Part shown: piece by piece, positions 7,782-15,500 of the stretch | Layout: each line of letters starts with the position of its first letter | How positions within the stretch are numbered: position 1 is the stretch's first letter | Assembly (NCBI GenBank): GCA_014361165.1 | Contig: JACIWD010000060.1 | Location: 1 to 16,099 of the forward strand | Source of the DNA: Candidatus Mnemosynella bozhongmuii | GTDB taxonomy: Archaea; Halobacteriota; Archaeoglobi; Mnemosynellales; Mnemosynellaceae | Reading direction: 5' to 3' | DNA: 16,099 nucleotides | Notes under the pieces: model-generated | Told to the model about the DNA's origin: nothing | The model's database searches: none | What the model saw: only the letters and a program-made list of their open reading frames with translations | Made by a program: the position numbers and the translations under genes

Positions 7782-7791
7782 CTATAAATAA
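7782..7791 (+). promoter_or_regulatory. TATA-like promoter of the UPF0147 gene
   Basis: CTATAAATAA is a strong archaeal TATA match. It would place the transcript start near 7810-7815, just before the GAGGTGAT ribosome binding site at 7815-7822. The reverse strand of the same A+T-rich stretch may also serve the divergent zinc-ribbon gene. Confidence 0.6.
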
Positions 7792-7814
7792 AATTGATCA
7801 CAAAAAGGTTTTGA

Positions 7815-7822
7815 GAGGTGAT
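7815..7822 (+). promoter_or_regulatory. Ribosome binding site fixing the UPF0147 start
   Basis: GAGGTGAT is complementary to the 3' end of archaeal 16S rRNA and lies 4 bp before ATG 7827. It overlaps the in-frame GTG at 7818, which is therefore not the start. Confidence 0.75.
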
Positions 7823-7826
7823 TGAC

Positions 7827-8108
7827 ATGATGAACGAGGATCCAGAGAATATAATAAAGGGTTGTGTCGACATCCTGAATCAGATCATTAATGATGACAC
7901 GGTTCCGAAAAATATAAGGAGATCTGCGGAAAAGGCAAAGGAAGTTCTTGAAAAAGGTGTTGAGTCTGGAAAGGATAGCTATGCCATAAGAGCTGCTTCT
8001 GCAATTTCGATTCTTGATGAGGTCGGTAACGACCCGAACATCCCGCTTCATGCAAGAACCCTGATATGGAACATAGTTTCCCAGCTTGAGAGAATCCCTG
8101 TTGAATGA
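7827..8108 (+). CDS. UPF0147 family protein
   Basis: 93-residue conserved archaeal protein of the uncharacterised family UPF0147. It is helical throughout, with the recognisable core NDDTVPKNIRRSAEKAKEVL and a later segment reading ISILDEVGNDPNIPLHARTLIWNI, which repeats the helix-DxxVPxxIRxxA pattern, so the protein looks like two HEAT-like helical hairpins. No catalytic residues or membrane segment are evident. ATG 7827 (or the adjacent ATG 7830) is chosen from the ribosome binding site at 7815-7822. It is the last gene before the origin and is transcribed towards it. Function unknown. Confidence 0.88.
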   Translation: MMNEDPENIIKGCVDILNQIINDDTVPKNIRRSAEKAKEVLEKGVESGKDSYAIRAASAISILDEVGNDPNIPLHARTLIWNIVSQLERIPVE

Positions 8109-8150
8109 TTTAAAAATCTTTTAAACACTTCTTTTCAAAATTTCCTGAAT
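8109..8150 (+). terminator. Probable T-tract terminator after UPF0147
   Basis: Directly after the stop codon come several T-runs (TTTAAAAATCTTTTAAAC and then CTTCTTTTC) with no strong hairpin, which is the usual form of archaeal terminators. A terminator here would keep transcription out of the origin. Evidence is compositional only. Confidence 0.4.
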
Positions 8151-8156
8151 TCAACC

Positions 8157-8180
8157 ACCCACCCCTTTATTTCCGGTGGA
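8157..8180 (-). repeat. Left origin recognition box (ORB)
   Basis: On the minus strand the core is TCCACCGGAAATAAAGGGGT (8161-8180) followed by GGGT (8157-8160). It differs from the right ORB at 2 of 20 core bases (CC for GT in the inverted part of the box). Orc1/Cdc6 binds such boxes through its winged-helix and AAA+ domains. Confidence 0.88.
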
Positions 8181-8250
8181 GGTTTCTCGTGACTCTCTCG
8201 CGTTTCTTCTGTTTATTTTAAATTTTATTTTTAAAATTTTAATCGAAAAG

Positions 8251-8258
8251 TATAAATA
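8251..8258 (+). promoter_or_regulatory. Candidate TATA box of orc1/cdc6
   Basis: TATAAATA preceded by the purine-rich CGAAAAG (BRE-like). Transcription would start near 8280, giving a leader of about 145 bases that contains the right ORB. A weaker TATA-like TTATTAAT at 8373-8380 is the alternative and would give a short leader beyond the ORB. Confidence 0.5.
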
Positions 8259-8260
8259 TT

Positions 8261-8278
8261 TTGAGTTTTACAACTCAA
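8261..8278. repeat. Perfect inverted repeat at the cdc6 promoter
   Basis: TTGAGTT-TTAC-AACTCAA, with 7-bp perfect arms and a 4-base loop, lies directly after the TATA candidate and ends at the predicted transcription start. The position suits a repressor operator or an initiator-associated site; no protein can be assigned. Confidence 0.6.
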
Positions 8279-8332
8279 CAACTGAAGGTTTTCACCATAA
8301 AATGAAAAAATAAAAAGAAGAAGGTAAACCTC

Positions 8333-8356
8333 TCCAGTGGAAATAAAGGGGTGGGT
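8333..8356 (+). repeat. Right origin recognition box (ORB)
   Basis: TCCAGTGGAAATAAAGGGGT (8333-8352) followed by GGGT. It matches the euryarchaeal ORB form (TCCAGTGGAAA, then A/G-rich, then a G-run) and the left ORB in inverted orientation. If the TATA box at 8251 is used, this box lies within the cdc6 leader. Confidence 0.9.
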
Positions 8357-8416
8357 CTCCTCCACACAATGGTTATTAATGGGCACCTCACATTTACATT
8401 ACATCCATCCCTTCGT

Positions 8417-8422
8417 GGTGAT
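8417..8422 (+). promoter_or_regulatory. Ribosome binding site fixing the orc1/cdc6 start
   Basis: GGTGAT lies 4 bp before ATG 8427. It supports that start over the upstream in-frame GTG at 8337, which falls within the ORB itself. Confidence 0.65.
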
Positions 8423-8426
8423 GATT

Positions 8427-9671
8427 ATGAGCGGAGCATCTGGAAGCATATTTGATGAGTTTATAAACACGAAATCCCTCTTTCTCAACAAAGAGGTACT
8501 CAGACACTCCTACACTCCTGATTATCTTCCTCACAGGGATGAACAGATAAAGAGTCTTGCCGCGATTCTCTCAGCAGCCCTCAGAGGAGAAACACCCTCA
8601 AATGTCCTGATATACGGGAAGACCGGAACCGGAAAAACAGCTGTTGCAAGATATGTGGGGAAGGAGCTTGAGAATGTTGGAAGGAACAGAAATGTTCCCT
8701 GTCATGTCATCTATCTCAACTGCGAAATAATAGACACTCAGTACAGAGTTCTTGCAAACCTCTCAAAATATTTCAACAGAGATGTTCCCATGACAGGATG
8801 GCCAACGGACCAGGTTTATCATGAGTTCAAAAATGCGATAGATCAGAATAAAGCTGTGATCATCATAATTCTCGATGAAATCGACAAGCTTGTGAGAAAG
8901 GGAGATGAGGTTCTCTACAATCTCTCAAGAATAAACTCAGAGCTTGAGAATGCAAGGGTCAGCCTGATAGGAATATCGAATGATCTCAAATTCACAGATT
9001 ATCTGGATCCAAGAGTCAGAAGCTCTCTTGGAGAGGAGGAGATAGTTTTCCCTCCATATGATGCTCATCAGCTGAGAGACATTCTTGAAGAGAGAGCGAA
9101 GCTCGGATTCAGAGAGGGGGTTCTCGATGATGGAGTAATACCTCTCTGTGCTGCTTTTGCCGCACAGGAGCATGGAGATGCAAGAAAGGCTCTTGATCTT
9201 CTGAGAATAGCCGGTGAGCTTGCAGAAAGAGAGGGGGCTGAGAAGGTAACGGAGAAGCACGTCAGAATGGCTCAGGAGAAGCTTGAGATGGACAGAATAG
9301 TTGAGGTGATAAAAACACTTCCAATGCACTCGAAGATGCTCCTTTTCAGCGTTGTCTGCTTTGAGAGTCAGGGAATTTCAAATGCCACGAGCGGAGAGGT
9401 TTACAGAGTTTACAGGGAAGTCTGCAGAGAACTTGGAGTCGAACCACTCACTCCGAGGAGAATAACAGATCTCATCTCAGAACTGGATATGCTCGGAATA
9501 ATAAGTGCAAAAATAGTTAATAAGGGAAGATATGGAAGAACAAAGGAGATTCACCTGACGGTTCCTCTTGAGAGCACAAAGAGCGTTCTTCTCTCCGATT
9601 ACCGTCTGAGTCAGCTTGGAGATTTCAGCAGCGCAAGGAAGAAATTCACATTTCAGCTTCACCTACAGTAG
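8427..9671 (+). CDS. cdc6: Orc1/Cdc6 replication initiator
   Basis: Initiator protein that binds ORB elements, remodels the origin and helps load MCM helicase. With ATG 8427 the product is 414 residues, the usual archaeal length. The AAA+ ATPase shows Walker A GKTGTGKT (64-71), Walker B ILDEID (148-153) in a hydrophobic strand, sensor 1 around GISNDL, the arginine-containing DPRVRSSLGEEEI segment, and sensor 2 GDARKALDLLR. The C-terminal third is the winged-helix DNA-binding domain (LPMHSKMLLFSV...SNATSGEVYRVYREVC...RRITDLISELDMLGIISAK). The frame remains open to GTG 8337, but those 30 codons overlap the ORB and do not resemble the family. The adjacent origin suggests it acts in cis and may regulate itself. 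The 3' end overlaps the signal peptidase gene by 9 bp. Confidence 0.96.
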   Translation: MSGASGSIFDEFINTKSLFLNKEVLRHSYTPDYLPHRDEQIKSLAAILSAALRGETPSNVLIYGKTGTGKTAVARYVGKELENVGRNRNVPCHVIYLNCEIIDTQYRVLANLSKYFNRDVPMTGWPTDQVYHEFKNAIDQNKAVIIIILDEIDKLVRKGDEVLYNLSRINSELENARVSLIGISNDLKFTDYLDPRVRSSLGEEEIVFPPYDAHQLRDILEERAKLGFREGVLDDGVIPLCAAFAAQEHGDARKALDLLRIAGELAEREGAEKVTEKHVRMAQEKLEMDRIVEVIKTLPMHSKMLLFSVVCFESQGISNATSGEVYRVYREVCRELGVEPLTPRRITDLISELDMLGIISAKIVNKGRYGRTKEIHLTVPLESTKSVLLSDYRLSQLGDFSSARKKFTFQLHLQ

Positions 9672-10151
9672 TTCCAGGATTTTTAGATAAAGAATTCCCA
9701 CCTTCGGTATTCTGAACTTCGCAACTCCCACAACCCACTCTTCTTTCACAGGTGAAGAAAGGACTGGCTGGTCGTAAATTGCATTTGCATCTCCTTTTGT
9801 TATGTAACCCGAGTGAGCTGCGATGCCATCATTCGGAATAATCTCGCCTTTTTCAACCCACATCATTGCTCTGTGGATGATCGGAGTGACATCATCATTT
9901 CCGTTAGGTCTGTAAACTATCACATCACCGTAATTTCCAAAGGAAACATACTTGAGAGCTTTTCCCTCCTCATATGTTATGACCTCTGTTTTCATCATGA
10001 AGACAACATCTCCTCTTTCAAGATTCGGACTCATGCTGTCAGAGATCACAACTGCAAAAACCGGATATGTTCCGCTGATAAGAAGAACTGAACCAATCAC
10101 GAGCAGCGTCAGAGATGATGTTTCCACAATTTCTCTGAGCAATCCCTTCAT
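9663..10151 (-). CDS. Signal peptidase I, archaeal type
   Basis: Membrane protease that removes signal peptides from Sec-exported proteins. From ATG 10151 it is 162 residues: an N-terminal transmembrane helix (about 13-36), then the catalytic serine in SDSMSP (S39), the histidine in IIHRAM (H93) replacing the bacterial lysine, and aspartates in GYITKGDANAIYDQ (D121, D127). The Ser-His-Asp arrangement is that of archaeal and ER signal peptidases. A short hydrophobic C-terminus (VGILYLKILELL) may be a partial anchor. The frame is open to ATG 10223, but GGTGAT (10155-10160, minus) and a TATA-like GTTTTTAAATTG (10183-10194, minus) both lie inside that extension. It is divergent from DP1 and convergent with cdc6. 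Confidence 0.93.
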   Translation of the reverse strand: MKGLLREIVETSSLTLLVIGSVLLISGTYPVFAVVISDSMSPNLERGDVVFMMKTEVITYEEGKALKYVSFGNYGDVIVYRPNGNDDVTPIIHRAMMWVEKGEIIPNDGIAAHSGYITKGDANAIYDQPVLSSPVKEEWVVGVAKFRIPKVGILYLKILELL

Positions 10152-10154
10152 TCC

Positions 10155-10160
10155 ATCACC
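10155..10160 (-). promoter_or_regulatory. Ribosome binding site fixing the signal peptidase start
   Basis: GGTGAT on the minus strand, 3 bp before ATG 10151. It favours this start over ATG 10223. Confidence 0.6.
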
Positions 10161-10182
10161 GGTGGCAGAAATTCTGAGAACA

Positions 10183-10194
10183 CAATTTAAAAAC
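10183..10194 (-). promoter_or_regulatory. TATA-like promoter of the signal peptidase gene
   Basis: GTTTTTAAATTG on the minus strand. It would start transcription near 10162, a few bases before the ribosome binding site. Confidence 0.5.
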
Positions 10195-10208
10195 TTTCTT
10201 CGGAAAAA

Positions 10209-10215
10209 TTTTATG
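10209..10215 (+). promoter_or_regulatory. TATA-like promoter of the DP1 gene
   Basis: TTTTATG after an A-run, about 28 bp upstream of ATG 10240. That spacing predicts a leaderless DP1 transcript. Confidence 0.45.
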
Positions 10216-10239
10216 CGAGGCATCGAAATGGTGTAAAGG

Positions 10240-11634
10240 ATGAGCAGTGAAATTCTCAGGAGATTTCTGGAAAACGGTTTTCAGCTCCATCCAGAGGCTT
10301 TTAGGCTGATATGCTCCCATAAGTCTCCTGAAAAAGTTGCAGAATGTGTCATTGCCTCTCTAGATCCATCAGTTCTTGTTGTTCAGCCCGAGCACGTGTA
10401 TCCTTTCATTCAGGAAAAATCCGGGGATGATATTAAAATTCTCGAAAATTTCACGTCCTCATCTTCAAACGCCTCGGTGGAAAACTTTCATCGCTATTTC
10501 CTGAGCAGATATGAGAAGCTGAAAAGAATAATAGAGCAGAGAGGAATAAGGGGAAGAGAGATCTCAACGATCAAAAGAGTTCCCAGAGGCTCGGAAGTGA
10601 CAGTAATAGGAATGATAAATGAGATAAAGGAGACCTCCTCCGGAAACATTCTGATTGAGCTTGAGGATAAAAGCGGTGCTGTGACTGCAGTCATCACCAG
10701 AGAAAGCGAGTGCTTCGAGAGAGCTAAACTGCTTGTGAGAGATGAGGTTGTTGCTCTAAGGGCAATCAAGCAGAATGATTTGCTGATAGCAACAGAACTA
10801 ATCGAACCGGATGTGAGGGTTCACAGGCTGAGAAATGTTCAGAAAGTGAATTCCGGAATTCTTTTCCTCTCTGACATTCATGTTGGCAGCAACACCTTTC
10901 TCAGGGAGAAATGGGAAAAGCTGATCTCCTGGATAAACGGTGAAAACGGGAACGAGAGCCAGAGAGCTCTTGCCGAGAGGATAGAATACATAATAGTTGC
11001 AGGAGACCTTGTTGATGGAATAGGAATCTATCCGAATCAGGATAAGGAACTTGAGATTATTGACATCTATCAGCAGTATGAGGCAGCAGCAGAGCTTTTT
11101 GAGAGAATTCCTGGAAGAATAAAAATAGTGGTCTCACCCGGAAATCACGATGCGGTCAGGCAGGCTGAACCCCAGCCACCTCTTCCAGAGGAAATACAGA
11201 AGCTCTTCCCGAAGAACACAATTTTCGTCAGCAATCCCTCGATGATCGAGATTCATGGATTGAAGATTCTGATATATCACGGAAGATCGCTTGACGACAT
11301 CGCCTCACTGATTCCCGGAGCTTACAGGAACCCTCATGTGGTGATGGCAGAGCTTCTTAAGAAGAGACATCTTTCACCCATTTACGGTGAGAAAGTCCCT
11401 CTTGCACCAGAAGAGGAAGATCTTCTCGTCATCTCAGAAACACCCGACGTCCTTCACTGCGGACATGTGCACACCGTTGGGGTTGGAAGCTACAGGGGAA
11501 TTTATCTCATAAACTCCGGAACATGGCAGGATCAGACAGAGTTCCAGAAGAGAATGAATATAATTCCAACTCCTGCAACAGCGGTTTTCATGAATCTTCA
11601 GGATCTCTCACCAAAAATTCTGAGATTTGTTTAG
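10240..11634 (+). CDS. polB: DNA polymerase D small subunit DP1 (3'-5' exonuclease)
   Basis: Proofreading subunit of the archaeal replicative polymerase PolD. At 464 residues it is slightly shorter than many DP1 proteins because the N-terminal region is compact. An OB-fold lies at about residues 110-195 (EVTVIGMINEIKE...LIELEDKSGAVTAVI). The Mre11-like phosphoesterase follows, with all metal motifs: SDIHVG (211-216), AGDLVDG (254-260), SPGNHDAVRQ (299-308), a histidine in IYHGRSLDD and CGHVHTVG (407-414). The end SGTWQDQTEFQKRMN-IPTP is conserved in the family. The large-subunit gene lies 0.9 kb downstream, separated by two small genes. The stop codon abuts that of the convergent gene. Confidence 0.96.
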   Translation: MSSEILRRFLENGFQLHPEAFRLICSHKSPEKVAECVIASLDPSVLVVQPEHVYPFIQEKSGDDIKILENFTSSSSNASVENFHRYFLSRYEKLKRIIEQRGIRGREISTIKRVPRGSEVTVIGMINEIKETSSGNILIELEDKSGAVTAVITRESECFERAKLLVRDEVVALRAIKQNDLLIATELIEPDVRVHRLRNVQKVNSGILFLSDIHVGSNTFLREKWEKLISWINGENGNESQRALAERIEYIIVAGDLVDGIGIYPNQDKELEIIDIYQQYEAAAELFERIPGRIKIVVSPGNHDAVRQAEPQPPLPEEIQKLFPKNTIFVSNPSMIEIHGLKILIYHGRSLDDIASLIPGAYRNPHVVMAELLKKRHLSPIYGEKVPLAPEEEDLLVISETPDVLHCGHVHTVGVGSYRGIYLINSGTWQDQTEFQKRMNIIPTPATAVFMNLQDLSPKILRFV

Positions 11635-12021
11635 TCACCAGTAGATCATTCTCCTCTCTCTGTCGTACTCCCATATCCCGAGAATCACCATCATCGCAGC
11701 TCTCATTGCCTTTCCGATCTCCTCCTCTGATCTCGCAACCAGAGGGTCTGGAAATCCAAGCCCTTCCTGAGAGAACTCAACTCCTCTCTCTATGAACTCC
11801 CTTGCCAGACCCATGATCTCGTCGTATCTCTCACAGATGAATTTCAGATCTCTCGCCATCTCACTGGAGTCGATCTCCTGTTCATCATAAAGCCTTAAAC
11901 TCTCTATCACAGAGATTATATTTCTCGAAACCTCCTCGTGATCATCCCTTGAGTTTATGAGATTCAGAACAGCCTCTCTGGCATCATCTCTGAGCATCTC
12001 GAGAACCTCCTCAAAACTCAT
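11635..12021 (-). CDS. Conserved-looking hypothetical protein between DP1 and DP2 genes
   Basis: 128 residues; I do not recognise the family. It begins MSFEEVLEMLRDDAREAVL and is predicted mostly helical and charged, with heptad-like segments (EVSRNIISVIESLRLYDEQ, MARDLKFICERYDEIMGLAREFIERG). The C-terminal stretch EEEIGKAMRAAMMVILGIWEYDRERRMIYW is a hydrophobic or amphipathic helix with an aromatic end. No signal peptide, zinc motif or catalytic motif is visible. The start is supported by GGAGGTG (12027-12033, minus) 5 bp upstream; a longer frame to 12153 runs antisense into the next gene and is rejected. It sits tail-to-tail with DP1 and head-to-head with the PPC gene. It is probably a real gene, because of the ribosome binding site and abutting ends. 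Confidence 0.75.
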   Translation of the reverse strand: MSFEEVLEMLRDDAREAVLNLINSRDDHEEVSRNIISVIESLRLYDEQEIDSSEMARDLKFICERYDEIMGLAREFIERGVEFSQEGLGFPDPLVARSEEEIGKAMRAAMMVILGIWEYDRERRMIYW

Positions 12022-12026
12022 TCGCC

Positions 12027-12033
12027 CACCTCC
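12027..12033 (-). promoter_or_regulatory. Ribosome binding site of the hypothetical gene
   Basis: GGAGGTG on the minus strand, 5 bp before ATG 12021. It is the strongest Shine-Dalgarno match in the window. An upstream TATA-like GTTTAATAG (12056-12064, minus) would start transcription just before it. Confidence 0.7.
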
Positions 12034-12083
12034 AGAAAGGGTTTTAATCCTCCCTCTATTAAACTTGGTGTTGGGGTGGTAGG

Positions 12084-12506
12084 GTGAGAGAATCGAGGAT
12101 AGAGAGGGTTCACTTCGGGACAGTTGAGTATGGAGAGGACCTTCTGAGATCAATCACTTCGTTTGTTTCTGAAAGAAAAATTCATCTTGGATTCATCGTG
12201 CTCCTCGGAGGTCTCAGGAAGACCTCTCTTGCCTATTACGATCAGAATGAGAAAGTTTTCAGAAAGATCTCATGCGATGAACCTGTCGAGATAGTCTCGT
12301 GTTACGGTAACATAACCCTGAAGGACGGAAATCCTCATGTTCATCTTCATCTCATAGGCTCAAAGGGAGATGGAAGCTGCATCGGAGGACATGTCACAGA
12401 AGGATGCGAGGTTTTTGCGGCAGAATTCTTTGTTTTTGAACTTTCCGGAGAAGTTGAGAGAAAATATGATGAGAGAACAGGACTCTATCTGTGGGATCTC
12501 AGATGA
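12084..12506 (+). CDS. PPC/DUF296 domain protein (AHL-type domain without AT-hook)
   Basis: 140-residue stand-alone PPC (plants and prokaryotes conserved, DUF296) domain. The family hallmark is present: GNITLKDGNPHVHLH (75-89), then GSKGDGSCIGGHV (92-104). H85, H87, H89 and H103 form the putative metal site seen in archaeal and bacterial members, which form trimers. No AT-hook is attached, so the DNA-binding role of plant AHL proteins cannot be assumed. The start GTG 12084 is the best available, after GGGGTGGT (12073-12080). The stop overlaps ATG 12503 of the DP2 gene (ATGA), so it is likely co-translated with the polymerase subunit. The function in archaea is unknown. Confidence 0.9.
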   Translation: MRESRIERVHFGTVEYGEDLLRSITSFVSERKIHLGFIVLLGGLRKTSLAYYDQNEKVFRKISCDEPVEIVSCYGNITLKDGNPHVHLHLIGSKGDGSCIGGHVTEGCEVFAAEFFVFELSGEVERKYDERTGLYLWDLR

Positions 12507-15500
12507 TGGAGGATTATTTTTCTAGAATTGAAAGCGAGATGAAGAGATGCTATGAAATTGCAAGAGAGGCGAGGAAGAGGAGAGAGGATCCACATCCAGA
12601 ACCCGAGATTCCTGTTGCAAGAGATCTTGCAGAGAGGGTCGAGAGGCTCATGGGAATTCCGGGACTGGCAGAGATGATAAGGGAGTACAACTCAAAGCAC
12701 TCACTCGAAGAAACAGCAATTCTCATAGGTTCTGAATTCGCGAGAGGCGGGATTGGAAATTTCAGAGGTATTGAGGCAGTTGAGATGGCTGTCAGAACTG
12801 CCATAGCAATTCTAACCGGAGGAGTTGTTGCTGCACCGATAGACGGGATAGCAAAACTCGGAGAAGGGAGAAATGATGACGGAACAAAGTTCCTCAAAGT
12901 TTACTATGCAGGACCCATAAGAAGTGCCGGAGGAACGGCTCAGGCCCTCTCGGTTCTCGTTGCAGATTATGTCGGGAAGCTCGTCGGATATTCCAGATAC
13001 ATCCCGTATGAGGAGGAGATTGAGAGGTATATAGAGGAGATCTCCCTTTACAGAAGAATCGCATCCCTTCAGTACACGCCTTCTGAGGAGGAAATTCGTT
13101 TCATAGTCTCAAACTGTCCGGTATGCATAGATGGGGAGCCCACCGAGAAGGAGGAGGTCTCGGGATACAGAAATCTCAAAAGAGTTGAGACAAACAGGGT
13201 TAGAGGCGGGGTTGCACTGGTAATTGCCGAGGGTCTGGCTCTGAAGGCTCCGAAGATTGCGAAGTATGTTGAGAAGCTAAATCTTGAGAGCTGGGAATGG
13301 ATAAAGAAGCTGACAATGAAGGAGGAGAAGGAGGAAGAGAAAGAAGACTCCCAGAAGTTCATGAGAGAGGTCATAGCGGGAAGACCCGTTCTCTCTCACC
13401 CCTCAAGACCGGGAGGTTTCAGGCTCAGATACGGTAGATCAAGAAACACCGGATTTGCCTCCGCCGGTCTGAATCCGGCGACCATGATAATTCTTGATGA
13501 GTTCATTGCCGTTGGAACACAGCTGAAACTCGAGCTTCCGGGAAAGGCAGCGGGAATCTCTCCGGTTGACTCCATTGAGGGACCCACGGTAAGGCTGTTC
13601 AATGGAGATGTCCTCAGAGTTGATGATATTGAGGAGGCGATGAAACTTAAGGGGAAGGTCGAGAAGATTCTTGATCTGGGAGAAATACTCATAAACTATG
13701 GAGATTTTCTTGAGAACAACCACAGGCTTCTTCCACCCTCATACTCTCTTGAAGTCTGGCTTCAGGAAGTTCCAGTGGAAATAAGGGGGTTGAGGAATCT
13801 CCACAATCCAACCGGTGAAGAGGCTCTGAGATGGTGCGAGATGGGGGCACCCCTCCATCCGAAATTCACCTATCTCTGGCATGATATCTCGCTTCAGGAA
13901 CTGAAAGCTCTCTGCGAGTATGTTGAGAGGAAGGGAAGATTTGATGGAGAAAATCTCAAAATTCCTCTGGATGAAAGAATAAAGGAGATTCTGGAAAAGC
14001 TTCTTGTTCCGCATAAAGTGAGAGATGAGCTGATAGTTGAGGATGCGAAACCATTCATAAGATCTCTCGGTTTGAGCGACGAGCTGAGGAGAATGAGAGA
14101 AATTCCATCTTCAGGGACAGCTCTCGAAGCTGTAAACCAGATGAGCGGTCTGAAAATCAGAGCAAGGGCTCCAACCAGGATAGGGGCAAGAATGGGAAGA
14201 CCCGAGAAGGCAAAAGAGAGGAAGATGAAAGCCTCTCCGCACGTTCTCTTTCCAGTCGGAGATGAAGGAGGAAGAACGAGATCTCTCATTGAGGCTGCAG
14301 AGAAAGGAACAGTAAAACTCAATCTGAACGTCAGATTCTGTCCGAGATGTCAGAAAGAAACACCATTCATCAGATGCGAATGCGGCGAGAGAACAGTCAG
14401 CATGAGAAAGTGTCCCTCATGTGGAAGAATCACCCCGGAAGAACTCTGTCCGAGATGCAGGAAGCAGACATCTGAGTTCTCGGAATATGAGGTGAATGTC
14501 AGGGAGGCTCTCGAAAAGGCATTAAGAGGGCTTGAAATAGGGAGTATTAAAGAGATAAAAGGCGTCAAAGAACTCATGTCGGCAAGGAGAACTCCTGAAC
14601 CTCTGGAAAAAGGAATTTTAAGAGCTCTCTTCTCTCTCAATGTCTTCAAGGACGGAACTGTGAGATATGATATGACCGATCTTCCGCTGACGCATTTCAA
14701 ACCATCTGAAATTGGAGTCTCTGTTGAGAAGCTGAGAGAGCTCGGATACACTCATGACATCAAAGGAAATGAGCTCAGAGATGAGAATCAGATTCTGGAG
14801 CTCAGGGTTCAGGATGTGATCATTTCTGAAAGCGCTGGCGATTATCTCGTGAGAGTTGCTCAGATGGTCGATGAGCTCCTCGAGAGATATTACGGACTTC
14901 CGAGATACTACAATGTGAGAACAAGAAGCGATCTTGTCGGTCATCTCATCATAGGTCTCGCACCGCACACCTCTGCCGGAGTTCTCGGAAGGATAATAGG
15001 GTTCACGAAAGCATCGGTTGGTTATGCTCATCCCTATTTCCATGCGGCAAAGAGGAGAAACTGCGATGGAGACGAGGACTGCGTGATGCTTCTTCTGGAC
15101 GCTCTTCTCAATTTCTCGAGGGAGTATCTTCCGGAGAAGAGAGGAGGCTTTATGGATGCGCCCCTTGTTCTTACAACCAGAATTATCGTATCAGAAGTTG
15201 ACGGCGAAGTTCATAACATGGACACAATGTTCTCCTATCCTCTCGAGTTTTACAGGGCAGCCGAGAGCGGCAAGATGCCAAAGGAAATTCTTGAGATCAT
15301 GGAAACGGTGAGCAAGAGAATGGAAAGGGGCGAGGAGTATTCCGGTCTCGGATACACCCATGAGACCTCCTCAATTTCTCTTGGACCTCTCAGGAGCTCC
15401 TACAAGACTCTCGATACAATGAATGAGAAGATAGAGAGACAGCTCGATCTGGCGAGAAGAATAAGGGCTGTTGACGAGAGAGATGTTGCTGAAAGACTTC

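Larger units (their letters stand above)
8211..8330. other. A+T-rich candidate DNA unwinding element
   Basis: The tract between the two ORBs is overwhelmingly A and T, in contrast to the balanced composition of the flanking genes. It includes an 8-bp-arm inverted repeat, AAATTTTA-TTTT-TAAAATTT, at 8220-8239. It is the expected site of strand opening once initiators occupy the ORBs, and it also contains the cdc6 promoter candidate. Confidence 0.75.
8150..8360. other. Replication origin (oriC-type), ORB-flanked
   Basis: Two ORB elements in inverted orientation (8157-8180 on minus, 8333-8356 on plus) flank about 150 bp containing a long A+T-rich tract (8211-8330), immediately upstream of orc1/cdc6. 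This is the standard layout of euryarchaeal origins. The ORBs share GGAAATAAAGGGGTGGGT exactly, and their G-rich ends point outward from the A+T-rich core. No gene fits the 318 bp between UPF0147 and cdc6. Origin activity itself is inferred from layout and sequence. Confidence 0.88.

Noticed and set aside
8337..8426. N-terminal extension of Cdc6 from GTG 8337
   Set aside because: It starts inside the right ORB, does not resemble Orc1/Cdc6, and the ribosome binding site at 8417 supports ATG 8427.
10152..10223. Longer signal peptidase start at ATG 10223
   Set aside because: The extension contains the likely TATA box and the GGTGAT ribosome binding site of the shorter form.
12022..12153. Longer start of the hypothetical protein at 12153
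   Set aside because: It would run antisense through the PPC gene start and ignore the strong ribosome binding site at 12027-12033.
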